This document shows positions 48,258 through 60,000 of a stretch of 60,000 bases of DNA, one piece after another. Made by a program: the position numbers and the translations under genes. The notes under the pieces are model-generated. The model did no database searches. It was not told the DNA's origin and saw only the letters and a program-made list of their open reading frames with translations. Each line of letters starts with the position of its first letter. The stretch's first letter is position 1. This stretch comes from Membranipora membranacea (Eukaryota > Bryozoa > Gymnolaemata > Cheilostomatida > Membraniporidae): the NCBI GenBank assembly GCA_914767715.1, contig OU612065.1, positions 20,028,001 through 20,088,000 on the forward strand. The letters run 5' to 3'.

Positions 48258-49620
48258 CTCGCACTTAGGGGTGGAACGACCTCTTGAGGTTGGAGTTGAA
48301 TTTCGGATATTTGACCTCGGATTCAACCACAAACCGGATCAGATATGTGTTATGTCTGATCCGAGATGATACGTTTTTAATCAACACTTACTTACTAAGC
48401 ATCATTTATCTCACTAAAAATGGCAAGGAAAGAAGTATGATAGTCATTAATTTGTGGTTCAGATTAGATAATGGAGTTTGGCTGAAAGCACTCATTGGTG
48501 ATCAATAGGCAATCAATACCTATCTTATTTTCATAGCTAATTATATTGTTGCTGATTAAATTTGATGGATGTGTTTTTCTGTGAAATTGAGAGAAGCATC
48601 TTTACTCATGTTATATCTGTAAAGTGTCATTAGTGGTTTCCTAAATGTAACCACGTTGACATTTTAATTACACTGGTTGTGATGAGATATTACCAGAGAC
48701 TATAGATATATCTATAGTCTCTGATATTACTATGGTAACCATTCCATTTCAATGAAAGACCAGGCACCTAGCATTTCTAGCTAATAGATGATTCATCGTT
48801 AATGTATTTTTGCCACATCATTTTAACTGGCAGTTGTGAACGTGGAATAGAGAAGAATAGAAGCATAAACAACAGCTCGCTCTTTTCCCTTATTTCCATC
48901 TCACCATCTTACGATCCAACTCACAAGCACTCTTTCACGCTAACTATAAGATCAAAGAACACAACTTGACATACAATACAGTACTTGAACAGCACTTTGG
49001 CACTATAATAACACCCCAACAACTATCTAGTAACACACAAATTTCCTTATAGCACTCAGATCGTTGTGAATAAGGACATAATTTTTGTCCAATGATGTTC
49101 CCTGTAACAAACTATCTAGTTTAATGTACAAGGTTATTCTCTTCTTCAAAGTAGGAGGATAATTCCTATCCTATGTGCAGGGAGTTTGTTCAAACTCAGT
49201 GATTACAAACATCGGGGTTTGAGCAATGAACTAAACCTCATTGGTTTGAGTGATCCTGGCATATTGAGTCAAGAGATCTTTGTACTCATTAAATGATACT
49301 TTCAAATAAACTATTTGTGTGATCCTTGCACCGTGGCTGTTTGAGTGATAAGTTGGTCCTTTTAAAGTATTATATCCAAGCAGATACATGCGCATTTAAA
49401 TTAGGGTAATGGTTCAGGGAAAAGATTGTTGACGCTGTTTATCCATGTATTCAATGACCTGAACTGAACCTGAACTGTATATTATGGTGCAAGAGTACAG
49501 CTGTTTGGACTTGGCGTTTGTACGCGTTATCCGGATCCGATCCGAGGTTGAATTTATCGACCGATCCGATATCCGATCCGAGGTTGCCTAACCCTGATCC
49601 GTTCCACCCCTACTCGCACT
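48258..49620. mobile_element. Non-autonomous hAT-like element 2
   Basis: The body, 48266-49612, has perfect 13-bp terminal inverted repeats, TAGGGGTGGAACG, and is flanked by CTCGCACT at 48258-48265 and 49613-49620. Sub-terminal GGATC/GATCCGAGG motifs recur at both ends (48338-48368 and 49538-49600). About 1.35 kb without a transposase ORF. It carries a tiny palindrome at 48694 that must have arrived later. Confidence 0.85.
48686..48730. mobile_element. Tiny palindromic insertion nested in hAT-like element 2
   Basis: A 30-bp perfect palindrome at 48694-48723, with half-site CAGAGACTATAGATA, is flanked by GATATTAC at 48686-48693 and 48723-48730 (the G is shared; 7 or 8 bp duplicated). The outer 14 bases equal those of the palindrome at 19149. 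Confidence 0.75.
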
Positions 49621-51169
49621 AGTGTTAATCTGTTGCAGGGGAGATATCATACTATAGAGTCTACTGTGTAGACCTTAGGTTTTCGCACTTTGAAATCGGT
49701 TACATCATCAATAAAGCCTTGTGCGAGTTAATTTAGCTTTTTTGTTCTTTGCTATGAGAATACTTTTATATGAACAGTGGTTGTTTTATGCTTTCTGAGC
49801 ATCAGGATGAACAGAATATATCCGTAATACACGATGAAGAGCACTGTATCAATGACTTTCTAACTAAATGCCCCTCAGGTCGCTACCGCACCGTTTAATA
49901 TCGGGGTACATGGGGTAGAGACAGCTTTTTAAGACATCTCATACATACACTTAATAATATACTATTCTAAAAAACTTTTTATACAACAGAGATCTGATTT
50001 TTTCCATGTTTTTCTTTCTTGTCAGTATTAACAACGTATTTCGTGACAAATTTTTGTCTATGATAGTAATAAATCCATCCATCCATCAATATAAGGAGTT
50101 GTGGATTCACTACGCACCGAGAAGACGATTCTTCCATTACCGAGCAAAACTCAAGTTCGTACCAAACTCCCTTCTCCCTGGTACCATACAACATATATTC
50201 AGGGAGTTTTTGAGCTGGCCCAAACTCCTTGATATAATGTAGTCTAAGTGCTCCAGGTTTTTTATTTTTCCAATCAATAATTATTATCAATGATGCGCTG
50301 ACGGTTACTTGCCCCTTAGAGGCCCATATAATTCAAAGGATGAAGGCTATCTATGTCTCTAACTACTCGTGTTTACTAAGACATGTTTTGCGTCACATTT
50401 TCTTACATTCTTACTCGGATGATATTTGATATTTTTAAACTAGCCCACATTTGAGCAAATATAGCCAAGACAAAGTTTGTTTCCCGCGACATTGGATAAT
50501 ATGATCCTTCTATCACCAGAACAGAGGGAACAAATTTGTTCCAGATATAGCCATCTCAGCGGAGAACTAACAGCATGATTATGCAATACATGATCTTGTC
50601 AACTACCAGTATATATTTAGATTTTAGAACATTTAACAGTAGATCAAACCAGCAACATCTTGTTACCATGTTTTTTTGCTTTAGTCATTCATATCATGGA
50701 TGATTCTTCACTATGGCTCAAAAGGATATAGAGAGGAAAGTGCATGATCAGGAGCATGCTCCAAATTAAGATGTTGTTATTTTAGAGAGAATTCATGACT
50801 AGATCTCCAAACTTCATGAAGCGTGCTGCTGCACAAACGATAATAGCTAAAGCTTAGCCATGCTTTTTGCACGTTTATTTGCACTGATCGCTCATTAATA
50901 ACTGACACACCAATCATATGGTACCATTCCCGACATTGTCCAATCAAATACCTATAAAGATATACAAGTACATTGAATAGAATACGCATTACAATTATCT
51001 GCTTTGTAGCAGCTTTGCATGCAGTGAATTCCCTATAATTTGCGCACTACTACGCAGCAGTCAATACTGTATAGTAGTTACTTCTTGATTACGGCAAGGA
51101 GCAACACTTGATTACTCTTTGATTACAATCACCGTATAGTAGTGCAGTACAGACATTTCTAATTTTGCC
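49621..51169. other. Intergenic between ACE and glycogen synthase
   Basis: Both strands open near 49979-50290, but no domain is recognisable. A 16-bp palindrome, GGAACAAATTTGTTCC, lies at 50529-50544. No TATA box was seen before glycogen synthase. Confidence 0.4.
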
Positions 51170-54100
51170 ATGGCTGCAGGAATGAGAGGTAGAAGTAACA
51201 GTTATGGTAGAAATCTAAGCCTTCTGAAAGGAATAAACCCAGCAGCTGATGATGAGGATGACCTGGAGCGGGAGCTCAACTCACCAGCAGAACAGAATAA
51301 ATGGCTGTTTGAGGTGGCGTGGGAGGTGGCAAACAAAGGTAGGTACAGCAACAATACACCATCTATGTTGAAGTGCGATCATATCATGGGGTAATGGTAA
51401 TATACAATAGAAGGCAGTGGCAGGATAAAGAAGGCATTGTGCAGCAGGTGCCTCCTTTATCCTGATGAGTTAATTTATTCCTGTGAGTCACCTTAGCAAT
51501 GTTAACGTGCGGGGGGGGGGGAGCCCCCGTAGCTTATGTTTAGGGATAGGGAGCAACAATAGGTAAATCTATCCGTGAGATGTGGCTGAAGAAGCCATTG
51601 CCGGACGTCATTTTTATTTTGTGGCCTGCAGCAACGCAGCCAGCCTATGTTCTAAGGACACAAACCCCATCAGTCAATACTAGTAAATCCATCTGCAAAG
51701 AACAGTTTGAATTTTGGGTATTCTAATTTGTATTGCTGACAACTAGCCTGTCGCACATGCACTATGCATACTTAAATAGCCAGTTCACATATCACTTTTA
51801 GTTGGAGGTATATACACAGTTATCAAGACAAAAGCTGCAGAGACAGTTGCTGAATATGGAGAGCAGTATTTCTTACTCGGACCATACAATGAGAAATTCG
51901 CAAAGCTGGAAGTCGAAGTTATCGAAAGCCCAACAAACTTTGCCATTGCTGACACACTAACTCAGATGAGATCGAATAATATCAAGGTAATCAGCAGACA
52001 ATAAATTAGTATACTATTTTAGCTTGACACTGCACTGGCCTGACACTGCACTGGCCCTGCGCGGCAAATACTGAATAATCATTGCGTGGATATTGTCCCT
52101 GCAGAGCAAAATCTGAATACAGAACCATCGCTGATGGTGTCATTTGCAGGCCACAGCATTGTATTCTGATCACATTTGTACAATTTGGTCATTTATGTGG
52201 TAAGGATGACTGGCACCTCAATGTATTTGCTTGCTAAGTTATGCAAGTTGTTAAACATGTGCTAGAATAAAAGCCGGCTACTATGCTGGCTTGATTCCAA
52301 ATCTGATTTTACTACTGAACAACATGTGCATCATGATGACAAACCTCATAGCAACCTGGGTCTGAATTATCCTAAAAGTTGGTATATTAAACATTCCAAC
52401 CCAGTGGAAATTTTAGTGTTTTTATCCAGGGTGTAGGATTCAGTTGTCAAAAAACTTAAATGTGGCAAGTCACCCATGACACATATCAAATCATTTTGTG
52501 GGACTGGAATAAATATGCCAATAAGAAGTATTTTACATCAGTCTATAATGGTATGGGCTTATCTCCATCACTGTCAAGATTCGTGCACAATAAACTCGCC
52601 ATGCGGATTTTGGGTAGTGTCATTAAACTGCTTGAAAAGTTATGTCATGCTAGCCAGCTATAGTTGGTCCATTTTTAATAACTTTATATTGCAACATACG
52701 TCCCGTTATGGCAAGTTGAGTCAAAGTATGAATAACTAAGAGTAAAGACATACACCTAGTACAGAAAACCACTTTTGTTTCGCTTGCGTCCTTCCTTACG
52801 TTTTTTCACTGTTTTTCTTGCAGGTAGTTTATGGTAGATGGCTGATAGATGGCTACCCTAAAGTCGTACTGTTTGACATCGGTTCTGCTGCCGGAAAATT
52901 GGCAGAATGGAGGAAGCAATTATTTGAGCAGTGCCATATTGGGTTACCGTGCGAGGACACAGAAGCAAATGATTGTCTCGTATTTGGATTTCTAACATGC
53001 TGGTTTATCTCAGAGGTAGGGTTAGCGTAATGCTCTACACACAGAACCACTCAGCGCATGTACAAGCTGTTGAGGCTTATGCAGCATAGTGTCGGAGTAC
53101 CTAAATTGGAAAAATGATGGAAACCAATAATTTGGAGATATTATAGCCTAGATAGAAACTAATTTTGGTATCTAATATCCTTGAACTCTGGGAGTTGCCT
53201 TTCTTGATTGAAGGCAGCACTTCCCTCGCTGTGCTGTAGAGATGGTCTCAGTCAAAATACCATCTTGGTCTTGCAGACAGAATTACATGGAACTGTGTAC
53301 CTTCTAAAAATTATTTAAAATATAGTATGACAACACCATATTCAATAACAGAATGAGCTGGAAACTCATGAGGGAAACTTCCCTAACCTATGCCCAACAC
53401 TGAGACACAATTCAAAATCAGTATCCACAGTACCAAATGCAGAAACTAGCAGCCGTGACCTGGAGTGCTCATCAAAATAGTCAGTGTTTCAATTATTACG
53501 TTGTGACACTTGATATTTCAATATGTTTCAGTTCAGAAAACGGGTAACTAACTTTCCAAGACCACAGGTGCTAGCACATTTCCATGAGTGGATGGCAGGA
53601 GTAGGTCTAGTTATGCTCAGGACCACACACGCAGATGTAGCCACACTATTCACCACACATGCCACATTACTCGGACGATTCCTCTGCGCAGGAGATGTAG
53701 ACTTTTACAACCATCTAGACAAGGTAAGGTATAAGGCGAGAGTATAGCTATTATATATATGGTATATATCATATTTAGTATATATCATATATATGGTGTA
53801 TAGTATTTATAGTATATATAGAATATATAGTATATAATAACTCTATGGGTGAGAGGGTCAACCTTTCGTAAAAACCAAAGGGAACGTCTGCACTGGTATC
53901 ACCTTGGGGAGGTGAAATTTAGAACTGAGACGGTGTACTAGATTAGAACTTTCGATGGTCAAGGATTCCTATCAACAAGGATATGGGAATAGGATGCTCT
54001 AAGATTAGGACTAAATCCTCCATTGATATAAAAGGATACACACTGTTGGAGAAGGGAATCGGCTTCTCTGATTTAATTTAAAGAATGTAATATGGTCATT

Positions 54101-57100
54101 GAAGGGTAGTGATTACCAAATCGTGGACAGAACAAATTTATGAATGAGCAGAGAAACACTGTAATTACCCGAGAGGAATGGCGGAAGTTGCAAAGAGTAC
54201 TTTTAAACCACAATTTAAGCCGATGGCAGATATTGCATTCCCATAATTGAATGGAAGAACAGTAGACAGGCAGCTCAATATAATTGTTGGTCTTCCCTTC
54301 ATTTTCACTTAGTTAATAGTAAATGGTGAATTCGTTTAAGATTTAGGAATGTGGATAAGGTTCTAACTCGATTTTTGTATTCAGTGGGGTCTTTCAATAA
54401 GAAAGAGCCAAATTCGCAATCTGATCGCTCACTCAGTGAGTGAGTGAGTGTTTTCTGCTCGGCTCTTGCTTTCAATTCGCTCAGTCAATGATGGAACTTT
54501 ATACATTCTGAGTGAGCGATTTGGGAGCGATTTTGCCTAATTGAAAGGCCAAGTGAGTGATAATTTTGAGCCATGTGATAGTGATAACTTGCTTTAGTAA
54601 AGGTTCGATCTTTCGTTAGTAGTGAATGGTGAATACGTTGAAGATCACTCAGGAAATATGGGCAAGGTTCTAACTCGATTTTTTTGTTCAGGTCAATTGC
54701 CTCTTCGGGTCCAAGATGCAAGTCTTTGTAATTTATGTGTATCTTGTGAGAGGTTTTGACCAGAAACAGAAATGATGACCCATTGATTTCGATAACCTCA
54801 TATTCAGGTACACCCTCCCTGTTGAAACTTAAAACAGCATTCTGGGATACCTGTTGAAACTCAATATGGCCTTCTGGGATACCCTTCTTGTTGAAACTGA
54901 ATAGGGCATTCTGGGATACCTGTCGAAACTTAATATGGCTTTCTGGGATACTCTCTCTGTTGAAACTGAATAGGGCATTCTGGGATACCTGTTGAAACTT
55001 AATATGGCATGTTACAGACTCCCCATAATACAATTTTTTGGATGCCTTATAGATCAGATCCATGATAATGTAACAAGGATTGACCTGGTCTGAGCTGTAC
55101 CTCTTGGTTAGCATTGCATTGTGGGGATGTTATATACATGCTCTTTACCACACTTATCCATGGCGTGTTTCTAACTCTGAATTGTCCGATATATATAGTT
55201 TGAGTTGGATAAGGAGGCGGGAGATAGAGGTATATATCACAGATACTGTATGGAGAGGGCAGCTGCACATTGTGCTCATATATTTACTACAGTATCTCAT
55301 ATTACTGGAGTAGAATCAGAACATCTCATAGGAAGAAAACCAGGTAAGTGATAAAAGGCTTCATAACACCATATCCCATGATGCATCTGGAATCTGGGGA
55401 TCCCCAGATAAAATGTTGTCATAATTGTCATTACAGAGATTGAGAATATTGTTCACAAACCGAAGTTGAAACAAAGACTTGAGAAAATAAATGGGAACTT
55501 TGCCATAATTTCTGTACGCGTGGCTATCTTCATGTCCTTCTTAAAAGTAGACAAATTTTGCAGAATTTAGTCTTATAAATTCCAAATTTATGAGCGATAA
55601 TTTACGTGGCGATTACTAGGCAGCTGCCGGCTCTGCCTTTACAAACCTGAACTTGAAATAGTGCTGGAAATTCCTTCTTTTGCAGAATGTATTACTCCAA
55701 ATGGACTGAATGTTGTCAAATACAGTGCCTTACACGAATTTCAGAATCTACATGCCCATAGCAAAGAGAAAATCAATGAATTCGTCAAAGGCCATTTCCA
55801 TGGGTGAGTCGATGTACAGAAAAATAACTCTCTCGAGTTAAGGTTTTGATTTTGACTTGGTTGAGTCTGAAGGTATAGAAAGTAGATGAAACAGTTTGAG
55901 AAGTACACTGCATAATTTGGTGTAACAAAATTAGCAGATGGGCTTATGAGCGTAACTATAATAATGTCAATAATAATTGTCACACTTTGTTATTCTCTAT
56001 TTTCAGACATTTTGATTTTGATCTGGATAAGACCCTTTATTTCTTCTCGGCTGGGAGATATGAATTCAAAAATAAAGGTGTCGACATTCTTATAGAATCA
56101 CTAGCAAGGCTCAACTACTATATGCAAGTAAGAAAGCTAACTGTGCAATTATAACTTTTTGTTGTAAATTCATTAGTTGAGACTATCAAAAAAGGGATCT
56201 GAAAGAGCTTTTGGAAGTGGCCTGAAAATTGCCCCAATACTGCTCTGAATAGACCATGACTATTACCTAGCCTTGCATGAGTGGATTCGAATTGAATACG
56301 TCTTAATTATCGCGTCTTGAGTTCATTCTCAAGCACTTGGAGCCATTGTTGAACAAGACTTGTCCTTACCGCTTTTTGTTATAAAGCCTGAAGTGTGAAT
56401 GTAGAAAGTAAGGTTTTGGCAGAGGTTGCACCTGTGCACAGGAGAGATTCATTTACCACTGGTTTTAATTTTGTCGTTGCTTAACTGCTACTGCCTTTGT
56501 ATTTCAGCAATCAAAAACAGATACAACTGTGGTTGTATTTCTCGTATTCCCGACAAAGACAAACAACTTTAACGTGGAGTCGTTGCGAGGTCAGGCCATC
56601 GCTAAACAAATGAGAGACACGGTGGAGCAAGTACAGAAGAATGTTGGGAAGATAATACTAGACAAAGTGCTCAAGTGAGTTGACTGGTAGAAAGAGTCTG
56701 TTATCTTCCAATAACCTGATACAACAAGATCATGTTAAATGGTATAGTGCAAGCTATGTCCTAAAGTCCCTGGTACAAGTAGCCTTGATGCACACATTTA
56801 CATGCACAAGTCTGTTATGTAAATCCTTGTTGTTAATCAGTACGAACATACTGATAAAACCACGACCCTCCCTAAATCCAACACTGCTCTTTGCAGAAAA
56901 AGCCTTTTTTATAAATACGCATAAATACGTCAATGCCTTCTTATTGCTTCTTTTATTTTTTGTTGTTTTCACATGGTCTTATTTGCTTCATGCATTGATC
57001 GGTGGTTAATAAAGTTCATAATAATACTGGAACAATAAGAGTCTAGTCTAGTCTAGATGACACATATGGCTTCAAATTATTATCACCAGTTGATTTGACT

Positions 57101-58728
57101 TGTTTCTAGAGGTGAGATACCAAGCAGTGAAGGTTTACTGGGCAGGGCTGACACCATCAAACTTAAAGGATGTGTTTATAACTCCCAGGTATGTAGATAA
57201 CCATACTGTCACTTATAGTGTCAGCTGCCCAATGCGAGAGCAACTACTACTAGCTTCCCCCTAATCACATTACCGACCGAAAGAATCCTTGCTAAAGCGA
57301 CAATGTTTCCTCCTAATAGGTGATGGCTCTTATTGTTTTTTTTACAGAGACATGGCCTACCGCCAATATGCACACACAACGTTGTGGACGATCACAAGGA
57401 TCAGATTCTAAACGCCATAAGAAAAGTCGGATTATTTAACAACCGACACGATAGAGTTAAGGTGAGGAACTGATGCTGTCTATTGATAGTTCTTAGAGGG
57501 TGTCTTTTGACCCTTAAAGCCATGCCTTGGCAGCATGACAGTATGACATGACAATGGCAGTGCAGAGCATTAAAAATGGGGGAAACTTGATTCTTTAGTG
57601 ATCATGTGGATTGTATCTTTATTGTTTACAGATGGTGTTCCATCCCGAGTTTTTATCATCGACAAACCCTCTGATAGGAATGGATTATGAAGAGTTTGTG
57701 AGAGGCTGCCATATGGGCGTATTCTCCTCCTACTATGAACCATGGGGTTACACACCTGGTGAGCCAACTTATAAGTAAAGCCAATTTATAGTTAAGCATC
57801 AGCATGCCTTAAAAATTGGTCCAGGATCTCACATGAGGCCTGTTTCTCTTTTTGTTATCTCAGCGGCAGATGACAGAGGTATATCACATTTAATTTACGA
57901 CTACACTTCTGACCCATATTGCAGTTCGTGTTTATTTGGTAGTTGTGGTTTTAATATGCAGTATAGTATAAAGTTATGAGAAACCAATTGACAGTGGGTG
58001 TATCGTCTCAAAATTGAATTTGTTTGCTAGCTTCGTGTGATTGACCAACTTGAAGCTTGTACAGTTTATTTACCGATTTCATTTTAGCCGAGTGCACAGT
58101 GATGGGTATTCCTAGTGTATCAACTAACCTCTCAGGCTTCGGTTCCTTCATGAGTGATCATGTGACCGATCCAATGTCTTATGGTATATTCATAGTGGAC
58201 AGGAGATTCAGTTCACCTGAAGATTCAGTCAATCAGCTCGCTAAGGTAGGTAAGGTTATAAGTGTATGCCACTTCCAACACACAGGCAAAACACACAAAA
58301 AACTATGTACAACGGAGTTACGTTGTTCAAGGCTCCAAACAGCTGATAAGTTGGTGTACTCTGATAAATTCAGATTTACCAGATTGACCCAGACAACAAA
58401 TATTTGTCCCTTCAGCCAGATTTCAATGCATCATGAAGTGACTTTATTCAGACTTTGCTAAATTAAGACCAAATTTGGTGGTCCCCACAAGTTTTAATTA
58501 AGTAGAGTGCACCAGTAAAAAGAGGAAAAGTCTCATTGTGAAGTATGTGTATTTAACCTTGGATATGATAGCCATGTAGTGGATAATCAATCTATCACAA
58601 TTCCCCATCGTGCTTGTTATATTTAGATGATGTATGACTTTACACGGCTCACCAGGAGACAGAGGATTATAATGAGGAACAGAACAGAGAGACTGAGTGA
58701 TCTACTGGACTGGAGAAATCTGGGGATT
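51170..58728 (+). CDS. GYS: Glycogen synthase (GT3 family), three-prime end outside the window
   Basis: Thirteen exons join in frame to 623 residues: 51170-51338, 51802-51986, 52824-53015, 53532-53723, 55199-55343, 55686-55803, 56007-56127, 56508-56674, 57110-57188, 57348-57461, 57632-57758, 58088-58245 and 58627-58728. The enzyme adds glucose from UDP-glucose to glycogen in the cytosol. Family marks are [78 protein letters not shown] and ADDUCT-free Glu-x7-Glu in EPWGYTPAECTVMG, the catalytic acidic pair, split by an intron. [20 protein letters not shown] is the arginine cluster that binds glucose-6-phosphate. Arg-Asn-Leu-Ser near residue 17 resembles the N-terminal phosphorylation site 2. 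The start has a GCCATGG context. The last exons, with the phosphorylated tail, lie past 60000. Confidence 0.96.
51987..52823. other. Glycogen synthase intron 2
   Basis: No gene or recognised element. The G run at 51511-51519 lies in intron 1. Confidence 0.5.
53755..53845. repeat. TA-rich microsatellite
   Basis: Imperfect TATATAT/GGTATATA/AGTATATA units at the start of glycogen synthase intron 4. Confidence 0.8.
54320..54693. repeat. Direct repeats flanking a small inverted-repeat element
   Basis: 54320-54385 and 54620-54693 are direct copies, both ending AAGGTTCTAACTCGATTTTT. Between them, 54391-54560 has imperfect inverted ends (GGTCTTTCAATAAG against GGCCTTTCAATTAG read backwards, then ATCGCTCACTCAG on both sides). 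It could be a MITE with partial flank duplication. Confidence 0.55.
54808..55015 (-). repeat. Three 69-bp tandem units inside an open frame
   Basis: On the minus strand a 209-codon ORF (54485-55114) contains three 23-residue units of the pattern [21 protein letters not shown]. The unit length is a multiple of three, so the frame stays open. It is antisense in glycogen synthase intron 4. No domain was recognised; a real gene is doubtful. Confidence 0.65.
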
Positions 58729-58957
58729 GTAAGTTATGGTTAATACTGTAATTTTCTATAAGCAGTATCAAGTAGCTAGAAACATCTGTACTAGAATTGA
58801 GTCGGTACTTGAGCTACAGGTGGTGTGAACTTTTCATCAGATAAGCAGGGTTCTACAATACTAAAACTTGATGAACTAAATGTACATTTCCAGCTCTCAT
58901 AATTCCATTTTGTGGCTAGAGTATCATCAAATGAGGATCACTCATGCCATCCCTTTC

Positions 58958-59102
58958 TCACCAATGAACTAAACCTCCTTTGAACTAAATGAACCACCAA
59001 TGAACTAAACCACCAATGAACTTAACCTCACCAATGAACTAAACCACCAATGAACTTAACCTCACCAATGAACTAAACCACCAATGAACTAAACCTCACC
59101 AA
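58958..59102. repeat. Minisatellite, left part
   Basis: Tandem CACCAATGAACTAAAC and CTCACCAATGAACTTAAC units of 14-18 bp in the intron after glycogen synthase exon 13. The array continues at 59967-60000 after an inserted element. Confidence 0.85.
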
Positions 59103-59974
59103 CATACTTGCCAAGTCTCCCGATTTAGGCGTGACCCTCCAGATTTTTACACCCACCTCCCACTTTTTGTAAATCTCACTATTTCCTCCAGATTTTAGAG
59201 AAAACAGTCAAATCGCAATTTTTTGATAGTTATCCAAGCACATGTTGTTGTTGACTAGTTACTGTTAAGGTCTTTGCACACAAAATTGAAAGGAATTATC
59301 AATCCTAACAAATTTACCTGTTCTGTTAAGATTTAGCCTATTATTGTAAATGACCAATAGCATCCTCTCATAACTCACAACACTGACTGTCATTGGTCAC
59401 AATATAAAGTAGCTAGTCAAGTGCATACCTTTAGTTTTCATTTCCTTTCAGATCACACATTTTTTAGTATTAATTTTGTAGTCTATTCTAGTTAAATTTA
59501 AGTGAAGGAAAATAGAAACCTAACAATTCCAAAGGTAGGTCCACTACAATTTAACAAAGCTCGGACCAAAGACTTTGAAACATATTTAATGTTAGTCAAA
59601 CACAAATATAGTACCTTATCTGGATTCTCACTGTCTGTGACTGAGCACATTTTCAGATCTTGATGATGCATGGGCACTTGTAGCCTGTCTTGACTTTGCC
59701 AATGAGGTGTTTGATACTGGACATTGACAATGTAAAGGCATGTATGTAAGAGTCCCAGGGGCCCATGGATTGATTGTAATTGTTTAAAGTGTATTTCACC
59801 TCAGTTTGATATTTTAGTACTAGTACAAACATGAAATTATTTGGGGTCAAATATACCTTTTTAGCCCTTCCTAGTGGCTTCGCACCCTCGAAGCACCACG
59901 TTGTGGTGCAGTATCGCCGTAAAATGGGATCTCCCTATTTTGTATTTAGATTACTTGGCAAGTATGCTCACCAA
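59095..59974. mobile_element. Non-autonomous hAT-like element 3 in the minisatellite
   Basis: The body, 59103-59966, has perfect 14-bp inverted ends, CATACTTGCCAAGT, and is flanked by CTCACCAA at 59095-59102 and 59967-59974. The target is one minisatellite unit, so the same octamer also occurs elsewhere in the array; the perfect inverted ends settle the boundaries. About 860 bp, no transposase. Confidence 0.8.
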
Positions 59975-60000
59975 TGAACTAAACCACCAATGAACTAAAG

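Noticed and set aside
49979-50290. 103-codon minus ORF
   Set aside because: The opposite strand is open too (50006-50242); no domain seen.
58057-58461. 134-codon ORF as a separate gene
   Set aside because: Its first half is glycogen synthase exon 12; the rest reads into the intron past a GTAGGT donor at 58246.

Overview
The window reads as nuclear DNA of a marine invertebrate animal, AT-rich and intron-rich, with many decayed mobile elements. Genes are split into exons of about 80-300 bp with GT-AG borders. Echinoderm, hemichordate or another deuterostome is my best guess. It rests on the foldback element, whose terminal repeats are built of about 15-bp subrepeats like the sea urchin TU elements, and on a DUF7869-type element. 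I cannot fix the species.

Layout, left to right. 308-1530 (-) is a broken DUF7869-type element gene. 2.2-3.1 kb, 7.1-8.9 kb and 14.15-14.7 kb hold copies of dispersed repeats, one split by a tRNA-derived SINE. 5220-6177 (-) is an intact secreted C-type lectin gene; a damaged inverted copy lies at 9543-10164 (+) and a further exon relic at 15053-15160 (-). 10592-14145 is a 3.55-kb foldback-type element with 414-bp inverted repeats and a dead LINE inside. 18385-24442 (+) is a seven-exon class A neuropeptide-type receptor. 25986-28286 (+) is a two-exon TMEM53 gene. 28567-29439 is a non-autonomous hAT-like element. 29.4-36.8 kb is gene-poor, with a long hairpin and a tandem duplication at 33.7-34.45 kb. 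36859-47690 (-) is a complete single-domain angiotensin-converting enzyme gene with fourteen exons found. 48266-49612 is a second hAT-like element. 51170-58728 (+) is a glycogen synthase gene, thirteen exons, running off the right edge. 59103-59966 is a third hAT-like element inside a minisatellite.

The host genes do not form a functional cluster; they are ordinary neighbours with their own promoters. TATA boxes are visible for the lectin, the receptor and ACE. ACE and glycogen synthase are head to head about 3.5 kb apart.

The most unusual signals are non-coding: two tiny (25-30 bp) perfect palindromes that share one half-site and are each flanked by a 7-8 bp target duplication; an almost perfect 57-bp-arm hairpin in an ACE intron; the foldback element, whose inverted repeats carry a tRNA-like pol III box pair; and a receptor C-terminus that is encoded in the first unit of a tandem repeat array. 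Exon borders were read by eye from splice consensus, frame and family similarity.
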